Assembly (NCBI GenBank): GCA_002394605.1
Contig: DGUI01000022.1
Span: 1 to 12,178 of the forward strand
Source of the DNA: Mageeibacillus sp. UBA4314
GTDB taxonomy: Bacteria; Bacillota; Clostridia; Saccharofermentanales; Saccharofermentanaceae
Direction: 5' to 3'
DNA length: 12,178 bases
In this document: positions 6,429 through 12,178 of the stretch, one piece after another
Layout of the letters: each line of letters opens with the position of its first letter
Position numbering within the stretch: position 1 is the first letter of the stretch
Notes under the pieces: model-generated
What the model was told of the DNA's origin: nothing
What the model saw: only the letters and a program-made list of their open reading frames with translations
Database searches by the model: none
Translations under genes and position numbers: made by a program

Positions 6429-7351
6429 GAGAGCTTGATGATGTTCAGAAGAAGATCCTAGAGGAAGTGGCAGACCTTCACAAGATCCCGGTAGGAGCCT
6501 TCAATATCCGTGCTAACGGTGAGTCAGTAGGCAGGAATTCCACTGCAAATATCGAGATCACGCCCAAGACTGATGTCAGCGGCATAGACATAAGGATCAA
6601 GCCCGGAACGAAGAACGAGAGCGTTCATATCCCTGTCGTTATCTCCAAGACGGGCATGAAAGAGAATGTCTATAACGATTTCTACATCGGCGAAGATGCA
6701 GATGTCCTGATCGTCGCAGGATGCGGCATCGATAACTGCGGAAGCGCTGACTCCGAACACGACGGCATCCACCGGTTCTATATCGGTAAGAATGCGCATA
6801 TCAAGTATGTGGAGAAGCATTACGGTTCAGGGACGGGAACGGGCAAGAGGATCCTTAACCCCGTTACCGAGGTCTACATGGAAGAAGGAAGTTCCTGCGA
6901 GATGGAGATGGTCCAGATCAAAGGCGTTGACGATACAACGAGGACCACAAAGGCAGAACTCAAGGAAGGCGCCAAGCTCCTTGTAAGCGAGCGTCTCATG
7001 ACTCATGATGACCAGCGTGCCATAAGCATATACGAAGTCGAGCTCAATGGCGCAGGATCATCTGCAGACGTCGTGTCACGTGCTGTTGCAAGAGACAGGT
7101 CCTATCAGAAATTCGATGCCGTTATCTCCGGCAATGCACCGTGCCACGGCCATTCCGAGTGCGATTCCCTCATCATGGATCAGGGCGTAGTACTTGCTGT
7201 TCCGGCGCTCAAGGCGAATAATGTCGATGCCGAGCTCATCCACGAGGCTGCGATCGGTAAGATCGCAGGCGAGCAGATCATGAAGCTCATGACACTCGGC
7301 CTTACAGAACAGGAAGCAGAAGAAGAGATCATTAACGGATTCCTGAAGTAA
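6425..7351 (+). CDS. sufB: SufB/SufD-family Fe-S scaffold protein (short, single)
   Basis: Scaffold partner of SufC. At 308 residues it is far shorter than E. coli SufB (about 495) and has only the SufBD beta-helix core plus the C-terminal helical SufC-binding region. Seen in order: a short helical start, the core from about residue 40, GCGIDNCG (99-106), GIHRFYIGKNAHIKYVEKHYG, then HSECDSLIMD (243-252, Cys246) and ELIHEAAIGKIAG (270-282), and a LTEQEAEEEIINGFLK end typical of the family. ATG 6425 is preferred over GTG 6404: GGGAGGTG (6410-6417) is well placed and the ATGA overlap with sufC is standard. With only one SufBD gene, the scaffold is probably a homodimer plus SufC, as described for the minimal SUF-like (SMS) systems of anaerobes. 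That assignment is inference from size and gene content. Confidence 0.9.
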   Translation: MRELDDVQKKILEEVADLHKIPVGAFNIRANGESVGRNSTANIEITPKTDVSGIDIRIKPGTKNESVHIPVVISKTGMKENVYNDFYIGEDADVLIVAGCGIDNCGSADSEHDGIHRFYIGKNAHIKYVEKHYGSGTGTGKRILNPVTEVYMEEGSSCEMEMVQIKGVDDTTRTTKAELKEGAKLLVSERLMTHDDQRAISIYEVELNGAGSSADVVSRAVARDRSYQKFDAVISGNAPCHGHSECDSLIMDQGVVLAVPALKANNVDAELIHEAAIGKIAGEQIMKLMTLGLTEQEAEEEIINGFLK

Positions 7352-7367
7352 TTAATCAAGGAGAACC

Positions 7368-8408
7368 ATGATGGACAGCAGAGACGGTGCCCGCAATGTA
7401 AATCTTGATCTTCTCAGGATATTTGCGACATTTGCCGTCATAGTGCTCCATACGGCGAAGCGGGCCTGGTATGTTGCTGACGTCTCGTCCCCGGACTGGA
7501 GCTTTGTTAACTTCTACGACTGCGCGGTAAGGTGGGCTGTACCCGTTTTTGTCATGATCAGCGGGTCGCTCATGGCCGGGCGTGAATATACGCTTAAGGA
7601 TCTTTACGGGCGCAAGATCTTAAGGCTCGTCACATGCTACATCTTCTGGAATGCCTTATATCTCATGATATGGACGATGGAGGGTGCATCTGACTGGCTC
7701 CTGTCGAAAGTATTGATCGAAGGCAACTACCACCTCTGGTTCATCCCGATGATCATTGGGCTTTACATAGCGCTGCCCGTGATAACGAAGATCACGGCTG
7801 ACAGGAAGACGACGGCTTATTTCCTTGCCGTATCACTGGTGTTCTCGTTCCTGCTGCCTCAGGTTGTATCGGTAATCTCAGTCATCGACGATGCGAAGGG
7901 TGCAAATCTGAGGGCTTGTTACGACAACTTCCATATCTTCATGTTCATCGGGTATTCCTTCTACTTCATACTGGGATATGCACTTATCAGGGCAAAGCTT
8001 ACAAGAAACGTTAAGATGCTCATGCTCCTTTCGGGGGCGATCGGGCTCTTTGCTACGGTGTTCCTTACAGCGCTCATAAGTATAAGGGACGGTGAGGCCA
8101 ACGATCTGTTCATGGATTACATGACGGTAAACGTCATGCTGATGTCGGCAGGATTATTTGTCCTGTTTACGATGCTGCCGCAGGGAAGGGACAACAGGTT
8201 CATCAGGCTCCTGTCGAGATCCTGCTTCGGGATCTATCTTGTGCACGAGGCATTTCTTATCTTCATGGACAAGCATCTTGACTTTGGGGTACTCACGATA
8301 TCGCCTCTCATCTCGGTGCCTGTGATAAGCATCGCCGTATTCATCCTGTCCATGGGCGTGTCAATGGCTCTTAATTCTATTCCCGTAGTAAAAAAGTATC
8401 TGGTGTGA
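7368..8408 (+). CDS. Acyltransferase 3 family integral membrane protein
   Basis: Predicted multi-pass membrane acyltransferase (OafA/WecH type) of 346 residues, typical of the membrane domain alone. The N-terminal signature LDLLRIFATFAVIVLH (13-28) contains the conserved Arg17 and presumed catalytic His28. PVFVMISGSLM and YHLWFIPMIIGLY are further family segments, and about ten hydrophobic helices are visible. Relatives transfer acetyl or other acyl groups to surface polysaccharides, peptidoglycan or antibiotics; the substrate here cannot be told. SD AAGGAG (7358-7363) stands 4 bases before ATG 7368 and 7 before ATG 7371, so the second Met may be the true start. It lies between the suf pair and cmk with no obvious functional link. 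It may simply be a co-directional passenger. Confidence 0.9.
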   Translation: MMDSRDGARNVNLDLLRIFATFAVIVLHTAKRAWYVADVSSPDWSFVNFYDCAVRWAVPVFVMISGSLMAGREYTLKDLYGRKILRLVTCYIFWNALYLMIWTMEGASDWLLSKVLIEGNYHLWFIPMIIGLYIALPVITKITADRKTTAYFLAVSLVFSFLLPQVVSVISVIDDAKGANLRACYDNFHIFMFIGYSFYFILGYALIRAKLTRNVKMLMLLSGAIGLFATVFLTALISIRDGEANDLFMDYMTVNVMLMSAGLFVLFTMLPQGRDNRFIRLLSRSCFGIYLVHEAFLIFMDKHLDFGVLTISPLISVPVISIAVFILSMGVSMALNSIPVVKKYLV

Positions 8409-8414
8409 GATAAT
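8406..8414 (+). promoter_or_regulatory. Possible extended -10 promoter for cmk and ispH-S1
   Basis: TGAGATAAT fits TGn plus a -10 with 5 of 6 matches, across the stop codon of the acyltransferase gene. The -35 at 17-bp spacing (TAGTAA) is weak. It would start transcription near 8421, ahead of a good SD (AAGGAGAGA, 8440-8448). The layout mirrors the promoter proposed for sufC. Confidence 0.4.
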
Positions 8415-8453
8415 ACAGTCTGTGTAAATATTAAGCTTCAAGGAGAGATATCT

Positions 8454-9122
8454 ATGAGCATTTTTCAGATAGCAGTGGACGGTCCTTCGGGATCAGGCAA
8501 GAGCACGCTCGCCAAGGGCGTTGCAGCAAGACTTAACATCATGTACCTTGATACGGGCGCCATGTACAGGACATGCGGCCTTTGCGCCATTAAGAAGGGT
8601 ATCGATGCCAAGGATGAGGCACAGGTCAATAAGATGGTCGAAGACCTTAACATCGAGGTTAAGTTCGAGGACGGAATCCAGCACATGATCCTGGACGGCG
8701 AGGATGTTACAGGCCAGATCAGGACTCCTGAGGTGTCAGTAGCTGCTTCAGACGTAAGCGCTCACCCCTCCATCCGCCGCAAGATGGTCGACATGCAGCG
8801 TGAGATCGCCAAGAGCCAGAGCTTTGTCCTCGACGGCCGTGACATAGCATCCAACGTGCTCCCCAATGCGAAATACAAGTTCTACGTAATGGCTCCCTCA
8901 TCCGTAAGGGCAGAGAGAAGGCTTGCCGAACTCAACGAGCGCGGGGATTTCTCCCAGAACTACGATGAGGTTTTGAGAGATATCGAGTACCGCGACCATC
9001 AGGATATGACAAGGGCAGTATCACCGCTCGTCCAGGTGCCTGAAGCGATCGTGATCGATACGTCCAGGCAGGGGATAGAAGAGACCCAGGATCTCCTGAT
9101 CTCTTATCTCAACGAGGCATAA
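8454..9122 (+). CDS. cmk: Cytidylate kinase
   Basis: Phosphorylates CMP and dCMP to the diphosphates using ATP, for nucleotide recycling; cytoplasmic, about 25 kDa. Residues 10-18 are the P-loop GPSGSGKST. LDTGAMYR follows, then the GRDI motif of the CMP site, a LID region with ERRLAELNERG, and the R-D...R..PL region (YRDHQDMTRAVSPL) ending IVIDTS. Its length of 222 residues is typical. A clear SD, AAGGAGAGA, precedes the ATG. The next gene starts 3 bp after its stop. The pairing of cmk with an ispH-S1 gene is widespread in clostridia, and cmk next to rpsA is also found in Proteobacteria. Confidence 0.96.
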   Translation: MSIFQIAVDGPSGSGKSTLAKGVAARLNIMYLDTGAMYRTCGLCAIKKGIDAKDEAQVNKMVEDLNIEVKFEDGIQHMILDGEDVTGQIRTPEVSVAASDVSAHPSIRRKMVDMQREIAKSQSFVLDGRDIASNVLPNAKYKFYVMAPSSVRAERRLAELNERGDFSQNYDEVLRDIEYRDHQDMTRAVSPLVQVPEAIVIDTSRQGIEETQDLLISYLNEA

Positions 9123-9125
9123 ACG

Positions 9126-11234
9126 ATGCCGGTAAAGACTGCAAGTTCGTCGGGATTCTGCTTTGGCGTACGCCATGCGGTGAAGACGGCTCACCAGATG
9201 CTTGAAGACAAAGTCTCCGGGAAGTATTCCGGAGATCTTGTTATGCTGGGGGAACTGATCCACAACGAAATAGTCCTCAAGGAGCTCACAGACGGCGGAT
9301 TTGTGATCTGCAGCGATGCTTCTGAAGTCCCCGGCGGCAGCACGGTCCTCATAAGGGCACACGGCGTGCCTCCCGAACAGTTCAGGATCCTCAATGAGAA
9401 GGGCTGCACCATAGTCGACTGTACCTGTCCATTTGTCTCGAAGATCCATAAGATCGTCGATCAGGCGGCATCGGAACATAAGAACATCATCGTAACCGGA
9501 ACATATGGCCATCCTGAAGTCGTGGGGATATGCGGACATGCGGAAGGACACGGCGTGGAAGTAGCTGTTATCGGCAGTGTAGAGGAGATATCCGGCATAT
9601 CTTTCCCGCTTGAGAACAGCATACTGGTATCCCAGACGACCTTTTCAGCAGATATTTTTAACAATATTTGTGCAAATATTAAAAATAAGATTGCAAATAT
9701 TTGTATTTTTGATACAATTTGTAGTACGACCGAAAATAGGCAAAGAGAAGCCGCCGAGTTGGCATCTGCCTCTGATGTGATGTTAGTCATCGGATCAGCA
9801 GCAAGTTCCAATACGAACAAACTTCTCGGGATCTGTAGAAGTCGTTGTGATAGAACGTACCTGATAAGTGACGTAGCTGATGCCCGTAAGATCGTTGCCG
9901 ACGGCAATGTCAGACCGGGAGACAAGGTGGGGATTACGGCAGGTGCTTCTACACCAGAAGCAATAATTTTGGAGGTTGTTCATACCATGAACGAGAATGA
10001 CGTAAAGACAAATCAGGAACAGACTGATGCAATTTTCGCTGAGGCTCTCGAGCAGTTGGCTTCGGTAAAAAGAAATGCTGTAGTTAAAGGAGAGATCACT
10101 TCGGCTGACGCTGATTTTGTCTATGTTGACGTTCATGACAAGTCTGAAGGAAAGATCCCCAGGAAGGAATTCAACGATGATCCCGATTTCGACCTTGATA
10201 AGGCGATCGCCGAGCACCAGGAGATCTCCGTTTACGTAAAGAGCATCAAGAATTCAGACCAGGGTAAGGAGATCATCCTGTCTAAGAGCCAGGTTGATTT
10301 CGAGAAGAACAGGGCAGCCATCCAGGAGGCTTTCGAGAACAAGACTCCTATTGACGTTAAGATCACAAACGTTGTTAAGGACGGCATCATCGGTTCTTAC
10401 GGCGGTATCGATATCTACATCCACAAGACACAGATCGGCGTCGGTAACCCCGGCGAGCTCAAGGACTATGTCGGCCAGGTAATGACCATCAGAGTTACAA
10501 AGTTCGATACAGAGAAGCACAGACTCAGGATCTCCGGTTCACACAGAGTCCTCGAGGCTGACGAGCGCAAGGCTAAGGCTGAAGAGATCTGGAACAATAT
10601 CGAGGTCGGCAAGCACTACACAGGTATCGTAAGAAGTCTCCCTGACTTCGGTGCATTTATCGACATCGGCGGCGTTGACGGACTCTGCCACAATTCCGAA
10701 CTCTCATGGAAGAGGATCAGGAAGCCTTCTGAGGTATTGAGCGTAGGCGATGAGGTCGACGTATATGTTAAGAGCTTCGATCCTGAGTCTAAGAAGATAT
10801 CCCTCGGCTATAAGAAGGAAGAGGATGATCCTTACTATGACATCGAGAACAGGGTACCCGTTGGATCCATTATCAAGGGTACAGTCGTAAGACTTACTGA
10901 CTTCGGTGCTTTCGTACAGCTCGAACCCGAACTCGATGCTCTCTGCCACGTATCACAGATCTCTACAAAGAGACTTGAGAACCCTGCAGAAGTACTTAAG
11001 ATCGGTGATGAGGTCATGGCTAAGGTCATCAAGATCCAGCCTGAGTCAAGAAGGATCTCCATCTCCATCAAGGAAGTTGCTCCCATTGATCCCGTTGAGG
11101 ACGAGGCCGCTGAGGATGAGGCTGAGGCTGAGGCACCCGTTGAGGATGCAGCAGTCGAGGCACCTGTTGAAGCAGAAGCTCCCGTTGAGGCTCCCGCAGA
11201 GGAAGCTGCTCCCGAGACACCTGCAGAAGAGTGA
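9126..11234 (+). CDS. ispH: IspH-ribosomal protein S1 fusion (HMBPP reductase / S1)
   Basis: A 702-residue two-part protein. Residues 1-287 are IspH, the [4Fe-4S] enzyme that reduces HMBPP to IPP and DMAPP in the last MEP-pathway step. Cluster ligands Cys12 (GFCFGV), Cys101 (DCTCPFV) and Cys199 (DTICSTT) are present, as are substrate His46, His79 and His129, Glu131 and the QTT at 170-172. A linker leads to four S1 RNA-binding domains at about 316-390, 405-475, 494-565 and 579-650, then an acidic Pro/Ala/Glu/Val tail (652-702) with APVEA repeats. The third and fourth S1 domains carry the classic FGAF motif; the first two are diverged. The S1 part would bind mRNA on the ribosome. GAGG at 9114-9117 precedes ATG 9126. 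The fusion is known in clostridia as an annotated bifunctional protein; why the two are joined is unsettled. Codon choice shifts between the parts, with strongly favoured codons in the S1 half, as expected for an abundant protein. Confidence 0.96.
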   Translation: MPVKTASSSGFCFGVRHAVKTAHQMLEDKVSGKYSGDLVMLGELIHNEIVLKELTDGGFVICSDASEVPGGSTVLIRAHGVPPEQFRILNEKGCTIVDCTCPFVSKIHKIVDQAASEHKNIIVTGTYGHPEVVGICGHAEGHGVEVAVIGSVEEISGISFPLENSILVSQTTFSADIFNNICANIKNKIANICIFDTICSTTENRQREAAELASASDVMLVIGSAASSNTNKLLGICRSRCDRTYLISDVADARKIVADGNVRPGDKVGITAGASTPEAIILEVVHTMNENDVKTNQEQTDAIFAEALEQLASVKRNAVVKGEITSADADFVYVDVHDKSEGKIPRKEFNDDPDFDLDKAIAEHQEISVYVKSIKNSDQGKEIILSKSQVDFEKNRAAIQEAFENKTPIDVKITNVVKDGIIGSYGGIDIYIHKTQIGVGNPGELKDYVGQVMTIRVTKFDTEKHRLRISGSHRVLEADERKAKAEEIWNNIEVGKHYTGIVRSLPDFGAFIDIGGVDGLCHNSELSWKRIRKPSEVLSVGDEVDVYVKSFDPESKKISLGYKKEEDDPYYDIENRVPVGSIIKGTVVRLTDFGAFVQLEPELDALCHVSQISTKRLENPAEVLKIGDEVMAKVIKIQPESRRISISIKEVAPIDPVEDEAAEDEAEAEAPVEDAAVEAPVEAEAPVEAPAEEAAPETPAEE
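9663..9703 (+). repeat. AT-rich dyad repeats inside the ispH coding region (operator-like)
   Basis: AATATTTGTGCAAATATT (9663-9680) is two inverted 8-bp arms around TG. CAAATATTTG (9694-9703) is a perfect 10-bp palindrome. GCAAATATT recurs exactly 21 bp apart (9672 and 9693), about two helical turns. They lie in a 60-bp stretch (9661-9720) with only 10 G/C bases. All seven isoleucines from residue 177 to 198 use ATT, whereas nearby isoleucines use ATC or ATA. Confidence 0.6.
9691..9718 (+). promoter_or_regulatory. Candidate internal promoter upstream of the S1 module
   Basis: TTGCAA (9691-9696, 4 of 6 to the -35 consensus), a 16-bp spacer and TACAAT (9713-9718, 5 of 6) preceded by TGA, giving an extended -10. 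The -35 overlaps the palindromes at 9663-9703. A start near 9725 would give an mRNA with a leader of about 260 bases before ATG 9987, coding for S1 without IspH. The AT-rich island raises the chance of a random match. Confidence 0.45.
9971..9989 (+). promoter_or_regulatory. Candidate internal ribosome binding site and start for free S1
   Basis: GGAGG (9971-9975) lies 11 bases before an in-frame ATG at 9987-9989, exactly at the junction of the IspH and S1 parts (Met288). Initiation here would give a 415-residue S1-like protein with four S1 domains. The SD falls in Leu-Glu-Val codons, including a TTG leucine codon in a gene that mostly uses CTC or CTT. The spacing is slightly long. Confidence 0.4.
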
Positions 11235-11256
11235 TCTGACAGTTTTTGAGATTGTG

Positions 11257-11286
11257 AGAGCCGCCTCGTTGAGGGGCGGCTCTTTT
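11257..11286 (+). terminator. Rho-independent terminator after the IspH-S1 gene
   Basis: AGAGCCGCCTC (11257-11267) pairs with GAGGGGCGGCTCT read as 11273-11283, an 11-bp GC-rich stem with one wobble and a 5-base loop, followed by TTT. It lies 23 bases after the stop codon. The T-run is short but the stem is strong. Confidence 0.85.
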
Positions 11287-11307
11287 ATGGTATGCAGAAA
11301 CGACAAA

Positions 11308-11338
11308 CGATACGGATTTTTCCGATAATCGTATTTTT
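11308..11338 (+). terminator. Second, weaker terminator-like hairpin
   Basis: CGAT (11308-11311) pairs with ATCG (11328-11331), and CGGA (11313-11316) pairs with TCCG (11321-11324) around a TTTT loop, with a small internal loop. TATTTTTT follows (11332-11339). It looks like a backup to the hairpin at 11257. Confidence 0.5.
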
Positions 11339-11366
11339 TCGGAGCTTTTTTACCGGAATATGTGTG

Positions 11367-11372
11367 TAGAAT
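11367..11372 (+). promoter_or_regulatory. Possible -10 element for the last gene
   Basis: TAGAAT (5 of 6 to consensus) lies 6 bases before ATG 11379. No convincing -35 is seen, only a T-rich stretch. If used, the mRNA would start at or within a base or two of the ATG. Confidence 0.3.
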
Positions 11373-11378
11373 AGGCGC

Positions 11379-12140
11379 ATGTTTATGAGTAAAAGACATA
11401 TGGAATTAAAGATCAATTATCTGAGGTATAGGCTCAGCATTATACCTCACGGATATTTTGCCAGTTTCAAGGGTAACTCAGTGGTGTATGTGTTTTACGA
11501 TCCGGATGATTCTATTATTTCCCGCAGCAATAAAAGGAGATATTCCTGTTCGAGTAAACGCGGGAAGAAATTATCAGAGCAGATCAAAGAATATGTTGAA
11601 TTGAAAGGACAACTGGACCTGCTGCTCAAGGAATGGAAATCACAATACCAGGGAGAACCGCGTAACATTGCATTTCCGTTATTAAAACGGCGGATAGGGC
11701 CACTTAACTATGATTTCTTCATAAAAGCGGAGCCCAATCAGGTTGAGCATCGTGATGACAAGGTTATTGATCACAAAGGACAGGAACTGTTATCAAAGAA
11801 TGAAGAAGTAGTTGCTCAGATCCTTGAGAAAATGGGATATGAGTTCAAAGCTGGTGTATTTCTTGATCTTGATAAGTTCACGCATCGCCGTCCTGATTTT
11901 CTGTTCTATGTTCCGGAGATCGATAAGGTTTTCCTGATCGAAGTAGATGGAGCTTTAGATAAGGAGTCTTATGTCACAAAGTCATACTTTAGTACTGCAT
12001 CATGTATAACAAATGGGTTTGTTGAGATGAAGGACTTTGTTGTTATCAGGATAGGTCATGGGTACGAGATAAACTCCGAGCAGATCGAAGGAATGCTATG
12101 GGCTGCGATCGATATGGCTATAGATGATATCGTGATCTGA
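11379..12140 (+). CDS. Uncharacterised protein with probable PD-(D/E)xK nuclease-like domain
   Basis: Not a named gene. It encodes 253 residues. Residues 1-60 are basic with short strands (a YFASFKG...VYVFY pattern). Residues 62-90 are a charged helical or coiled-coil stretch. Residues 139-230 look like a restriction-endonuclease fold: Glu142 in a SKNEEVVAQILEKMGYEF helix, RPDF with Asp173, then a strand with IEVDG (Glu188, Asp190) and a following FVVIRIGHG strand. The usual catalytic Lys after the Glu is replaced by Asp; Lys195 or Lys201 might substitute. The layout recalls clostridial hypothetical proteins with a YPDF...WEHLG core. SD sequences are poor before ATG 11379, 11385 and 11400, so the start is uncertain. 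Codons are more AT-rich than upstream genes (TTA, GAT, ATT), and it is isolated behind two terminators, hinting at separate expression or gene gain. Fold call by eye. Confidence 0.65.
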   Translation: MFMSKRHMELKINYLRYRLSIIPHGYFASFKGNSVVYVFYDPDDSIISRSNKRRYSCSSKRGKKLSEQIKEYVELKGQLDLLLKEWKSQYQGEPRNIAFPLLKRRIGPLNYDFFIKAEPNQVEHRDDKVIDHKGQELLSKNEEVVAQILEKMGYEFKAGVFLDLDKFTHRRPDFLFYVPEIDKVFLIEVDGALDKESYVTKSYFSTASCITNGFVEMKDFVVIRIGHGYEINSEQIEGMLWAAIDMAIDDIVI

Positions 12141-12178
12141 TGACGGGAAAAGCACGCCCGACTGCGACGCCCCGTGCG

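Noticed and set aside
10906..11328. Open frame in another + frame over the S1 end and terminator
   Set aside because: It reads through the S1 coding region and the terminator hairpin, with no family similarity and an Arg/Leu/Ser-rich product typical of shadow frames.
11335..11361. TTCGG...CCGGAA pairing after the second hairpin as a third terminator
   Set aside because: It needs a bulge, has a long A/T loop, and no T-run follows.
12144..12177. Hairpin-like GC segments after the last gene (CGGG/CCCG; GCACG/CGTGC)
   Set aside because: Stems of 4-5 bp with long loops, and the window ends before any T-run could be seen; not enough to call a terminator.

Overview
The window is a tightly packed run of eleven genes, all on the + strand, from what looks like an anaerobic clostridium (Bacillota). 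The pointers are a type-2 (eukaryote-like) isoleucyl-tRNA synthetase, the gene order site-2 protease-scpA-scpB, a cmk gene next to an IspH-ribosomal protein S1 fusion (a clostridial arrangement), and strong purine-rich Shine-Dalgarno (SD) sites. Frequent AGG arginine and ATC isoleucine codons suggest moderate G+C. The family within Clostridia cannot be fixed from the sequence alone. No mobile element, CRISPR array, tRNA or rRNA is visible.

Layout. Bases 1-3780 hold the 3' half of ileS, an M50 membrane protease (4-bp overlap with ileS), and scpA and scpB, which encode the condensin partners for chromosome segregation. An RpiR-type sugar-phosphate-responsive regulator (3746-4633) overlaps the end of scpB by 35 bp. 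A two-pass membrane protein with a Gly/Ser/His-rich head, a TPM-like outer domain and a C-terminal zinc ribbon follows (4669-5631). A near-ideal extended -10 promoter lies across its stop codon and probably drives sufC and a short sufB-like gene (5673-7351), a two-gene iron-sulfur assembly system. Next come a membrane acyltransferase (7368-8408), cmk (8454-9122) and the 702-residue IspH-S1 fusion (9126-11234). Two tandem hairpins at 11257-11340 end this block. The last gene (11379-12140) stands alone after the terminators; it has different base composition and encodes a probable PD-(D/E)xK-fold protein of unknown role.

How the genes fit together. Most are housekeeping functions: tRNA charging, chromosome segregation, Fe-S assembly, CMP recycling, isoprenoid synthesis and translation. 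The Fe-S pair sits two genes upstream of IspH, itself a [4Fe-4S] enzyme.

The most interesting structure is inside the IspH-S1 gene. A 60-bp island with only 10 G/C bases (9661-9720) carries two dyads and an extended -10 promoter. The start of the S1 module (ATG 9987) is preceded by a GGAGG. Together they suggest that the S1 part can also be made alone. This is a prediction from sequence only.
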